A stretch of DNA of 64,000 nucleotides. Origin: Merluccius polli (taxonomy: Eukaryota; Chordata; Actinopteri; Gadiformes; Merlucciidae). The stretch spans positions 124,001 through 188,000 of the forward strand of contig JAOPHQ010003130.1 of the NCBI GenBank assembly GCA_030340625.1, written 5' to 3'. A program made the translations under genes and the position numbers. Shown piece by piece: positions 1 through 9,253 of the stretch; positions within the stretch are counted from its first letter, which is position 1; every line of letters begins with the position of its first letter. Under the pieces are notes generated by a model that searched no databases, was not told the DNA's origin, and was given only the letters and a program-made list of their open reading frames with translations.

Positions 1-1560
1 ATCGAGTGAACGCACAGAGTGAATTACCCCGTTTTCCGCATTAATAGAGAAATATTTCGAAATAGGATTTCCGTTAGTCTCTCCGTCAACAATAAAATAT
101 GAAATGCGTGCATTTTGTCCTTTATCGGCGTCAATGGCTTTTATCTGCGCGATATTGAAGTCAGGAGAGTTGTTCTCCATTATATGCGCTGTATACACAT
201 TCTGACTAAAAACGGGTGAGTTGTCGTTGACATCAGTGACGAGCAACATGACCGTATTTCTCGTTGATAATGTGGGAATGCCCTCGTCTGTGGCAGTAAG
301 AGTAATGTTGTAAACGGAATCCTTTTCTCGATCGAGTGTTTTCTCAGTCACCAACGTGTAGTAATTTCTCAGTGATGTTTTAATTGCGAACGGAAGGTTG
401 GTGTCGATGGTTAAACGCACTTGTCCGTTTTTACCCGAGTCTAAATCATTTACACTCATCAATGCAACGACTGTTCCAGGTGGCGAATCCTCTGAGATTT
501 TGCCCGAGAAAGAAGTCATACTTACGGTCGGACTGTTGTCATTTACATCCAATATATCAACATGTAATTTACTTGCCCCCGTTAGGCCACCCTGGTCTAT
601 GGCTTGGAGATTTATTTCGTACGTTTGCGTTGACTCATAGTCTATTTCTCCAATTAGTTTAATCTCACCTGTGCTTTGATCTATTTGAAACGGAGGAGGA
701 ATATTTTCATCCACATGAGTAAATGAGTATGTAATGTTGCCATTTTGCCCTTCATCGGCATCAGACGCTACTACTGTTGTGATTATTTTACCCTTTAATG
801 TGTTTTCAAATACAGAGGATTTAAAAAAATGCTCCCCGAATATAGGTGCATTGTCGTTTGCGTCTAGAACATATATATGTATTTTCACAGTTCCAGACCT
901 TTGTGGATCGCCGCCGTCAACTGCCGTCAATATTAATGCATGTTCGCTCCGTGTTTCACGATCTAGAACAGACTGCAGCACCATTTCGGCATATTTACTA
1001 CCATCTGGTCTACTACCCTGTTTAAGAACAAAATGTTCGGTTGGTTGAAGATAATAATTCTGTAATGAATTCTTGCCGACATCAGGATCTGCTGCGCTGT
1101 CAAGCAAGAAAACGTTCCCGATCGGCACTGACTCACTTATCTTCAAAATAATTTCCTTTTTAGAAAACTCAGGCGCGTGATCGTTAATGTCTTCTATTTC
1201 AATAGTAATGGAAAACAATTCCAATGGATTCTCAATGACGATTTCTAGGCTAAAGCTGCATGGAGATTTCTTGGCGCACAATTTCTCTCTGTCTATTCTT
1301 TCGTTGACAACGAGATGGCCTTTGTTCTGATTCAACACGACGTATTGGTTATTTCCATCGATAACAAGGCGCGCCCGACCAGAGACCAACCTATTAATAT
1401 CTAAACCTAAATCTTTTGCCACATCACCAACAAACAGTCCCTTTCTCATTTCCTCCGGTATAGAATAACGAATTTGTCCCGTCGTCGCATCAAGCGAGCA
1501 CAGAAGAAAAATGGAGACTGTCCAACTCCATGGTAGGCCTACGCTACACAATAAAGCCAT
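1..1560 (-). CDS. Protocadherin variable exon 1, partial (divergent member)
   Basis: The minus strand is open from an ATG at 1560 to the window edge, giving 520 codons with no stop; the 3' part lies outside. The product starts with a hydrophobic signal peptide (about residues 1-28) followed by QIRYSIPEEM, the typical start of EC1. Linker motifs DINDHAP, DANDNAP, DVNDNSP and DVNDNSP close EC1 to EC4, and EC5 is cut inside. It would be a type I adhesion protein at neuronal surfaces. It is clearly more divergent than the other exons here (for example QIRYS in place of GDVSYS/GDLSYS). It lies furthest downstream of the array, where C-type exons usually sit next to the constant exons. Whether it is C-type cannot be decided without its EC6 and tail. 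Confidence 0.93.
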   Translation of the reverse strand, partial: MALLCSVGLPWSWTVSIFLLCSLDATTGQIRYSIPEEMRKGLFVGDVAKDLGLDINRLVSGRARLVIDGNNQYVVLNQNKGHLVVNERIDREKLCAKKSPCSFSLEIVIENPLELFSITIEIEDINDHAPEFSKKEIILKISESVPIGNVFLLDSAADPDVGKNSLQNYYLQPTEHFVLKQGSRPDGSKYAEMVLQSVLDRETRSEHALILTAVDGGDPQRSGTVKIHIYVLDANDNAPIFGEHFFKSSVFENTLKGKIITTVVASDADEGQNGNITYSFTHVDENIPPPFQIDQSTGEIKLIGEIDYESTQTYEINLQAIDQGGLTGASKLHVDILDVNDNSPTVSMTSFSGKISEDSPPGTVVALMSVNDLDSGKNGQVRLTIDTNLPFAIKTSLRNYYTLVTEKTLDREKDSVYNITLTATDEGIPTLSTRNTVMLLVTDVNDNSPVFSQNVYTAHIMENNSPDFNIAQIKAIDADKGQNARISYFIVDGETNGNPISKYFSINAENGVIHSVRSLD

Positions 1561-2043
1561 CAAGCTGGAAATGTTGTTTATATCCAAAGAACAGGAACAG
1601 TTCTTTAAATCCAAAAACAATTTGAATCCCGAATTATATCCACAGAACGACCTAAAGGTGTTGTTGTCTATAGCTTCACAGGTAGAGTAGGCCTATGTGT
1701 GCGATCGTTTCTTTAATTCCTGACCAATACACAGCAGCTATGTTATGGAGGGATGTAGTGGTCTCCTTAGGGCCTAGGCAACAGCACCACCGAGTGCGAG
1801 TGTGTAGAACCTACAACTGCGCTGCTGATGTAATTGGTCCAACGGTAGCTATGACTACATTTCCCACTCTCTAGTGTTCCGTGGCACATAACCAATAAAC
1901 CAAGTCATAAAGTATATATGTTGGTAAGACAAAACTTGGCTATGAAGGATCATTTTGAAAATGAAGAGAATATTTGTGGAAGAATAATATAATAATGCTG
2001 TATGTTATTCCTTTGTGCAATTGTAGGGTGGAGGATATCCTCT

Positions 2044-2044
<1 letters not shown>
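1561..2044. other. 5' flank of exon 1
   Basis: This stretch must hold the promoter and 5' UTR of exon 1. Apart from the weak CSE-like match at 1778-1798 I see no coding or RNA feature. Confidence 0.6.
1778..1798 (-). promoter_or_regulatory. Weak, degenerate CSE-like element upstream of exon 1
   Basis: On the plus strand, gcaacagcaccaccgagt can be aligned with the array element gcatagcgacaccacgagt, about 220 bp upstream of the exon 1 ATG, the usual distance. The CGCT core is not intact. This could be a decayed or divergent promoter element, or chance similarity. Confidence 0.3.
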
Positions 2045-2108
<64 letters not shown>

Positions 2109-2225
2109 CGAGAGAGATACTGAGACAGAGAGAGATACTGAGACAGATACTGAGACAGAGAGAGAGAGAGAGATATTGAGACAGAGAGATACTGGGAGAG
2201 AGAAAGAAGGACAGAGAGCGAGAGA
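2045..2225. repeat. (AG)n microsatellite with imperfect tail
   Basis: Thirty uninterrupted AG units fill 2045-2104. They are followed by imperfect GAGA/GATACTGAGACA repeats to about 2225. The Leu/Ser-rich open frame on the minus strand here is only the translation of this repeat. Confidence 0.97.
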
Positions 2226-2441
2226 TCATATTCCCAATAATCACCAGCCAAGCGGACATAGTCTCTCATGTTTATTCATAATCCAGGTGAAGGACATTCA
2301 CATCCTCAATAGGTTCCACTACCACATCAATACAGCACCATTACAAAGGCTTATTAAGTAGGTCACAGATGTGATTTAACATGCGTGCACATACACACAA
2401 AGCTCCAACATCATTACCATGGCTGTTGCTGCAGAGCACGA

Positions 2442-2670
2442 CATTCCCCACATCATGACTGTGCATTATTCAGTCATTCCCCACATCATGACTGTGCATT
2501 TTTCAGTCATTCCCCACATCATGACTGTGAATTAACCAGTCATTCCCCACATCATGACTGTGCATTATTCAGTCATTCCCCACATCATGACTGTGCATTA
2601 TTTTCATTCCCCACATCATAACTGTGCATTATTCAGTCATTCCCCACATCATAACTGTGCATTATTCAGT
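2442..2670. repeat. 33-bp minisatellite, seven copies
   Basis: The unit begins cattccccacatcatgactg and ends attattcagt. Copies start at 2442, 2475, 2508, 2541, 2574, 2605 and 2638. The fifth is 31 bp; the others are 33 bp. Because 33 is a multiple of three, the array reads as an in-frame HSPHHDCALFS repeat on the plus strand, but nothing suggests it is translated. Confidence 0.97.
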
Positions 2671-4732
2671 TGGTTGCAGCTCATCTCCAGGCAGTGTTAT
2701 GAACATACATGCAGATGAACTGCTCCAGCAGAGACATACAAGTCCATGTAAATATAAGCTATGGAGCATCCAGATTCATAAATCATAGTTTCCATCATCT
2801 TCACCTATTACAACACCTTTAATGCAATCATGCATTCACCATGTGGCCTGCTGGTTATTCATAAAACATGAACAGTGTGTATTGATTTTGCCTCATATAA
2901 AAACAAAACAAAAACAAAACATCACACATTGTATAATTTCAACGAAACAAGGGAATACAAAAAAAAGACAGATAGAGTAGGAACAAAGGAGAGATACAGC
3001 TATTCTACTAGAAATAAATTGATTCCATTTGAGAAACAAATCAAAGAAGTCATCATGGGATGTTGATGAGAGCGTGTGGTATAAACACAGGGAAGGCTTT
3101 AAAAGTTGGTACATTGAAACTGTCTTACCTGACGGGGGAGAGAGCAGATGGATCACCAGCAGTGTGCAGTAGAAAGGAAAGAGAGAAAAAAAGAGAAGTG
3201 TTTAAGTATGGTATTCAAACCACAGTACAATGATACGGAGGCATAGCCAATGCACTGCAAAACATAAAACATGACATATGAAAGATAACATGCGTCTGGA
3301 ACATGAGCTTAGCGACTGGGCCTCTGTCCTCATATTTCGGTAATATCACTAATGCAAAGGGTTAGTAAGAGAAAACACAAAATAAGTAGACTGTGAAATG
3401 TGTTGCGTGTATACATTTATTGTAAGCTGTAGCCATTCAGTTGCCACACCTGAAATACCCCAAAAATAATCCATTCTCTAAACACACATCAAAACAAATT
3501 CTGTGACCCAGATTTAGCAAACCAAATAAATATCCTGCAGTACACACCATGGACTGCAGCACTAAATGTTGTTTAGGATTCATCTGTCTTTCTCCTCTCC
3601 TCATGCAGACCATCACTGAGCCTGCAGCTATATCATGTGCACCCATGGATTCACACGGAAATGATTCCCATAACTTCACTTGACATCATTGCAAAAATGC
3701 ATTCAGTGAATTCAGTCAATACTCTGTTGTACTGCTTTTTATAGTCAGGAAAGACTCATAGAATCAATCAAGTGTGTGATTTTTAGTTCTGTGTTTAGTT
3801 ATTTGGCCCCAGAGACCATTTCAAAAGGTAAAGGTTTAGTTGAGTTAGGATCCAATAATGTATACATTTCTATAGAAAGCTGTGTTTCTATAGAAAGCTG
3901 TGTTTCTTTAAAACATTTTAAGGACAAAATGGCAGCCTGGATGATTAGGACTCTCACACATTATGCACAGTTCACTGGTACTTACTGAGAGGCAACAGAT
4001 AAAACCTGTGATAGACTGCCAATGCCAATACATGAATACCACTTGAGTTTTAATGGAATATTAAGGCACATGTGTTCATGTTAAAGGGCTGAATAATTTC
4101 AGCAGTCTGTGTCAGATTACTAGTTTCATAATCTGGTAAATCCCACTCCTTGGATGGCATCCCATTGCTTACATTTGACCTATTCAACAGTGTAGACTTA
4201 TGAGGCATTCCATTAAACATGTGAGGAGGATTGAGTGTACTTTGGGAATAGGGTGAAATGACAGATGGCATCGGAAGGTGGAAAAGGATAGGATAGAAAA
4301 GCAAAATACTGATTATACTGTTGAGTATTTTAACATGAGAATCGGTCTACATTTAAATGCCACTTCCTCTCTTCCATTATCAACAGAAATTACAATCACA
4401 TATAAACAGGGGTGGAATCAACACTAAATGTATTAATGTTCACACCGTTCTCACACTGGATTTGTTCCATTATGATTTCAAGTATCATAATGAACGTATG
4501 ATTTTGAGTATTCAAAATGAAGACACGTTGGAGCTCAGAGATTTATTCAGTGAGTCATAGAGGAAGACGTGTATAGAAAACCAAGCTCATTTAACAACAA
4601 ACATATTTGAATGCATATAGTTATTTCTCATATCAATGCTACCTCTATTCAAGGAAACACACACCAACACAGGGAATACAATAAATAGCTTTTCAGCCCC
4701 ATGGGGTAATTTCACATGATATGAATGAAAAT
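2671..4732. other. Spacer without recognised genes
   Basis: AT-rich sequence. Short open frames on both strands have no family resemblance and no repeated or conserved partner elsewhere in the window. No RE1-like or CSE-like element was recognised. Confidence 0.6.
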
Positions 4733-5345
4733 TTAAGGCGGGAGACAGTAGGTGGAAGGGAAAACAGGTAGACTGGAAGTGGCCAAATGGTGCATGTGAT
4801 TACGCCTGCCTATCTTAAAGTACTTCACCGCAACAATTAAAACAAGGAGAAGAGAAGAAACGGTTGCTAGGGCAATGATCAAATACAGGTGAAGGTTCTT
4901 GCTGGCCTGGGATTCATCCCTGAACTCCAAAAGCTCTTTTAAAACTGGTATCACATCGCCAATTACTAGGCTAACTGTGGCAGTAGCTGAGAGAGACTCA
5001 GGCCCGTTGTCCTTTACTAAAACTATTAATGTCTGTTTTGGTCTTCCTCTAGAAATGCTCGGGTGGTTCTAAGTTCGCCTGTGTGCAAGCGTACTGTGAA
5101 GAGGTTAGGTTGTGTGGCACTGATGATTCTGTACGAGAGCCAGGCATTGTGACCCGAGTCAGAATCGACAGCGACCACCTTGCTGACAAGGTAACCTCTC
5201 GGGGCTTCTATAGGAACCATGTGTTCTGCGATGAACCTGGACGACTGCACAGGGTATAAGATAACTGACGGATTGTCATTCTGATCTGCGATAAACACGT
5301 CTACTGCACAAGTACTGGAAAGAGAAGGATCGCCCCGTCTTGAGC
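4733..5345 (-). pseudogene. Protocadherin variable-exon relic (end of EC5, EC6, membrane segment)
   Basis: On the minus strand, translation from about 5320 gives DPSLSSTCAVDVFIADQND (end of EC5), then EC6 with YLVSKVVAVDSDSGHNAWLS and LFTVRLHTGELRTTRAFLEE. Near 5038-5045 a one-base loss after the EEDQNRQ-like stretch shifts the frame. The shifted frame continues LIVLVKDNGPESLSATATVS, then a membrane helix (YLIIALATVSSLLLVLIVAV) and a short tail ending at a stop at 4733. EC1-EC4 are missing. The EC6 is unlike both groups in the window, so this is a remnant of another, older class. A functional product is very unlikely. Confidence 0.85.
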
Positions 5346-5649
5346 TGTGCAGCAGTTGTAAGTGAACTGTTTTTATTCGTAATCACTGCTTTCACTTTGA
5401 TTACAAATGCCGCTCTGAAGAGTTTAATGCAAAATAACGGAAAACCTATACAAACAGAGGACACGTTTGAGTTGTAGGTGTCCTAGAATCAAACATCGTT
5501 TACACGGACACATATTTGACAAACAAAAGAAGCAAAAGTATTCAGGCCTACAAAATATTCCGATCATCCACTGTTTATTTGCTTCTCTAGCCGAGAATTA
5601 GGACTATTCTATAAAAGTGTTGGCTGGGATTGCTCTCTTCCCGCTTTAT

Positions 5650-5695
5650 ATGCTCTCTCTTTCTCTCTCTTACACTCACATGCGCGCACACACAC

Positions 5696-5736
<41 letters not shown>

Positions 5737-5749
5737 ACACACACACCCT
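5650..5749. repeat. CT/CA microsatellite
   Basis: Polypyrimidine (CT)n tracts with a short (CA)n stretch between them, followed by further CA repeats. Confidence 0.9.
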
Positions 5750-6088
5750 CTTTATTAAAGAGTGTCACCAAGAGACCGAATTGATTATTACAGTAGTGCA
5801 GAAAATGTTTGCGTGAAATGTTATGTATTTCACACAGACCTAAATACAATATGAGCGACCAACAGAGTCCTAAATGAAAAGCTATAATTACATTACTGTT
5901 TCACCTTGTTATTAAAAGTACTGTTACATAATGTAACATCATGGATTACATTAGCTAATTAATACTAACTATTAATTGCTAGCTTGCTGTAGTCTAGTCA
6001 AGCTCAGCTTAAACTGAACCATAAGCACATTCTAATATAATAATACAAATCAAATATGCTTTTGTAAAATTTCACCTATGACATCTAC

Positions 6089-6416
6089 ACTCTCTCACCT
6101 ATGAAATGTATTTCTTCCAAGTGATGAACATCCACATAAATGGGGATTAATCCTTCAATCTTCACATATACTGAAGTACACAGCCTTGGACTTAAAAGTG
6201 CCATGGATGTCACAGAGACTGAGGGTATTTGTTCCAACATGTTCAGGACAATGGACAGGGCATATGACCCTCCATCAATTTAGATTTACCCTAAGCATTG
6301 TGTCTTTGGAGAAGGGAAGTAACTGGAGTCCCTTTTAGCAAATACACAAACACACCATGTATGGTGCACATGCCAGGAATTTAACACATAATTGCACCAG
6401 AATCACAGCACTACAC
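6089..6416. repeat. Spacer block, copy 1 of a duplicated pair
   Basis: About 320 bp is nearly identical to 7800-8104, including the stretch around the RE1-like site and the segment ending cagaatcacagcactacac. Copy 1 keeps about 24 bp (near 6272-6295) that copy 2 lacks. Both are also recognisably related to the RE1-bearing spacers of exons 2-6, so they look like spacer copies left without their exons. Confidence 0.9.
6242..6262 (+). promoter_or_regulatory. Degenerate RE1/NRSE-like site
   Basis: Reads TTCAGGACAATGGACAG at its core: the right half (GGACAG) is intact, but the left half has GGACA in place of GCACC. It lies in the orphan spacer copy 1. Confidence 0.4.
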
Positions 6417-6535
6417 CCACTATGCTGTCCAACCTCACATTGTGGAACAGATCAATAAAACACTGCATTATATTTTCAAACCAGACCTCAAAGCTAAATT
6501 AGAGAAGGTAGAACTTGGTAGTTACTGCAAAACGA

Positions 6536-6794
6536 GGGTAGTTAGGAAGGAACGAATGAGTAACGAATGAGTAACGAATGATGAACGACCAGGGCCCTAA
6601 CTGGGGCCCTAACGGGGCCCTAACAGGGTCCTAAGTGACAGTTACTCAGTAACTACTGAGGAGTTACTGGTAAACAGACTAGGGGACTACTGTATTCGTT
6701 ACTGAGTAACTGTCACTTAGGGCCCTGTTAGGGCCCCAGTTAGGGCCCTGGTCGTTCATCATTTGTTACTCATTCGTTCCTCAGTAACTACCCA
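6536..6794. mobile_element. MITE-like long inverted repeat
   Basis: Two arms of roughly 100 bp are inverted copies of each other. Both contain gaacgaatgagtaac, gatgaacgaccagggccct and repeated GGGCCCTAAC units, around a unique centre near 6656-6692. To the right lies cttattgtaaagtgttaccc, which reads on the minus strand as the GGGTAACACTTTACAATAAG end found in widespread fish DNA repeats. No transposase is encoded. The left outer end is not recognisable. Confidence 0.75.
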
Positions 6795-7576
6795 CATTTT
6801 GTGTACCTTATTGTAAAGTGTTACCCTAGTTATTATATTGGTAGTAATAGTTTTTTGGTCATTGTTTAGATATTAATCATGAAATTATTTGTCATTATGG
6901 GGAGACATTGTTGTGTTTGAAACTGCCACAACGTTCATGCAAGACGTGGCAAAACAAAGTTTTCTTTAGCCTAGGTAATGAATAATGTACATTGGTTTAG
7001 GATTTTACAGTACCTCCTCTAGATATGGCGTAGTATATAGTATTGCCAACAAAAAACAATCCCATTATGCATTCTGATGTACAAGCCCTTTAAATTACTG
7101 TGTACATGGCCCTGCTTCTTCAAATATTAGTTGGAAGAAGGGAGACGTGGAGGTAACAAGATAAATCAGATTTAATAATATTAAAAGGAAAGACATCAAA
7201 TAAGGCATTAGACATGTGAGAAAGGAGTCATGTGATACACCCCTAGAATGATTAGATTCTCAAATTTTGGTCAGTCCCAAACATTGTTAGCTCAATAAAA
7301 CACAATTCCAACCCAAAACAAACTAAGCATGTAGCATGTAACTAAGCATGTGACAAGATTTATAACAAGAGTTATGTATTTCATAACTGCACTCTTTTTC
7401 ACATCATGTTTTCAACAGAAGCTATATATCGTATGAAAGCTGAGTCTCCATTGATTCCAACCGATTCCAACCATATCACTCTGTGACTCGCCTAACTAGA
7501 GGCCAAAAATCATCAAGAACAGACTAACTTTTTCGCATTACAACCGCAAATCATCTCTTACCTTATTTGTTTTTAT

Positions 7577-7660
7577 ATTTACATTTACATGTAGGGCATT
7601 TAGCAGTTGCTTTTGTCCAAACAGACTTACAATAAGTACATTTGTCATCAGAAAGTAAAC
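7577..7660. mobile_element. Fragment of a widespread teleost interspersed repeat
   Basis: The stretch acatttacatgtagggcatt followed by tagcagttgcttttgtccaa and cagacttacaa resembles the very common fish repeat core ATTTAGCAGACGCTTTTATC followed by CAAAGCGACTTACA. I cannot name the family or define its ends. Confidence 0.5.
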
Positions 7661-7721
7661 AATGATATATCACTGTCACACACAACACTGTGTACAGCAA
7701 GGATGTCAATAGAAAAAGTTT

Positions 7722-8205
7722 CTAAGTGCACTATCACTGCTAGGTTTAGCTATCCTTTCTGATATACAGCATGTATAGCTATAGGTGCTATACAATATAC
7801 TCTCTCTCACCTATGACATGTATTTCTTCCAAGTGATCAACATCCACATAAATGGGGATTAATCATTCAATCTCCACATATACTGAAGTACACAGCCTTG
7901 GACTTAAAAGTGCCATGGATGTCACAGAGACTGAGGGTATTTGTTCCAACATGTTCAGCGCCATGGACAGGGCATATGACCCTCCATTGTGTCTTTGGAG
8001 AAGGGAAGTAACTGGAGTCCCTTTTAGCAAATACACAAACACACCATGTATGGTGCACATGCCAGGAATTTAACACATAATTGCACCAGAATCACAGCAC
8101 TACACTCACTAAGTGCACTATCACTACTAGGTTTAGCTATCCTTTCTGGTATACAGCATGTATAGCTATAGGTGCTATACAATATAGCTATAGATGCTAT
8201 ACAAT
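7722..8205. repeat. Spacer block, copy 2, with partial tandem duplication
   Basis: Bases 7800-8104 repeat the block at 6089-6416. A segment of about 80 bp that starts ctaagtgcactatcact occurs at 7722 and again at 8109, a period of 387 bp, so the block is flanked by a direct duplication. Confidence 0.88.
7954..7974 (+). promoter_or_regulatory. RE1/NRSE-like site (REST)
   Basis: TTCAGCGCCATGGACAGGGC matches the known REST site consensus closely in both half sites with the standard spacing. It lies in orphan spacer copy 2. Confidence 0.72.
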
Positions 8206-8762
8206 GCCAAGTACGATTTGATTGCCAGGACATACAAACATAGAATAAGTGCGTAAGAGGGTTTTTGTCATCAAAGTTGTGTTTGATTGCATAAAACCAC
8301 CATAAATGGATAATCCAGTGTCTGGGCATTGGTTTGCATTGGATTTATTGCTTTTATTTGGAGGCTCCACCTTAACCAACCTCTACTTAAACCTTTCTAT
8401 CTTTGCCCAGCTTTACTTTATTGGCATCAGATCTTGACCCTAGTACTCATCAGATGTTGTGCTATGGCGCTATAGTGATATAAGTCTACTGACTTATCAT
8501 GCACGAGGTGTTATTCACTCTAAAACATGACATTTATTTCAGGCAGAAATGAAACCTTCCATTTATGCTGTTCTAGCTTTATTCACTTTGACCCAGACCC
8601 ATTGTTTCACTTGCACAACAATCTTATAGTTGTAGTCTTTCTTTTTGGTAGCAAGATTACACATTCATTACACAGTAATCAAACACAACATTATTTAAAT
8701 AATTACCCTCGTTGTAACGCATACTAAACACAAAAGTCTGAAATATTTACATCATGGTACAT

Positions 8763-8783
8763 TTTAATACCATGGACAGCAAC
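8763..8783 (+). promoter_or_regulatory. Degenerate RE1/NRSE-like site downstream of exon 2
   Basis: TTTAATACCATGGACAGCAA keeps the ACC..GGACAGC right part, but the left half (TTCAGC) is lost. It occupies the place where the spacers of exons 3-6 hold a good site. Confidence 0.4.
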
Positions 8784-8815
8784 ACAGGGTATACCTTAAC
8801 TACTGGCAATGAAGG

Positions 8816-8867
8816 AACAATCACAACCTCAAATGGAATTTAAGGTCCATTTGAGGTTGTGATTGTT
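8816..8867. repeat. Perfect 22-bp hairpin
   Basis: The arms at 8816-8837 and 8846-8867 are perfect inverted copies, separated by 8 nt (atttaagg). The sister spacers of exons 3-6 have the left arm region (acaatcacaactttaaatat) but no inverted copy. Confidence 0.95.
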
Positions 8868-9253
8868 ACTTGATTTTGGAAAATCGTTTTTATTTGTTTT
8901 GAAGCACATTTCATATACAACATCACTCATTGTAATGCTAATACACAATGAAGCTAATCAATCAAGCTAAAAAAAAAAGTAGGTTTCACAAGGTTGCAAT
9001 GGGTCATAACCATTGGGATAACACGTCCCACCTCCGACAATAATGACAACTACATGTCATTAGAAAATACTAGCAACATCCAATAAACATCTACGACATT
9101 TATTATTTCCACTGAGCCAAAAGGTCGTATCAACAACGTACACATATCATAATTTGCTGAACATTATCCCCTGCTTAGTGAATATGTACCTGGGGTGTAC
9201 AAAAAACAATCTTTTCACAACTACATTACAGGAGCGGTCACAGTTACGCTTAC

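Larger units (their letters stand above)
5346..9253. other. Repeat-rich spacer between relic and exon 2
   Basis: No gene is seen. The stretch holds a duplicated spacer block (6089-6416 and 7800-8104), a long inverted repeat (6536-6794), a common teleost repeat fragment near 7577, three RE1-like sites and a perfect hairpin (8816-8867). Short open frames match spacer sequence, not proteins. Confidence 0.75.

Noticed and set aside
2005..2259. Leu/Ser-rich minus-strand open frame
   Set aside because: It is the translation of the AG microsatellite.
2385..2621. Plus-strand open frame of His-rich repeats
   Set aside because: It is the translation of the 33-bp minisatellite and has no start context or conservation.
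2442..2670. CRISPR-like regular array
   Set aside because: The copies abut with no unique spacers, and the genome is a vertebrate.
4050..4560. Open frames of 84 and 67 codons near 4.0-4.6 kb
   Set aside because: AT-rich, no family resemblance, no splice or promoter context.
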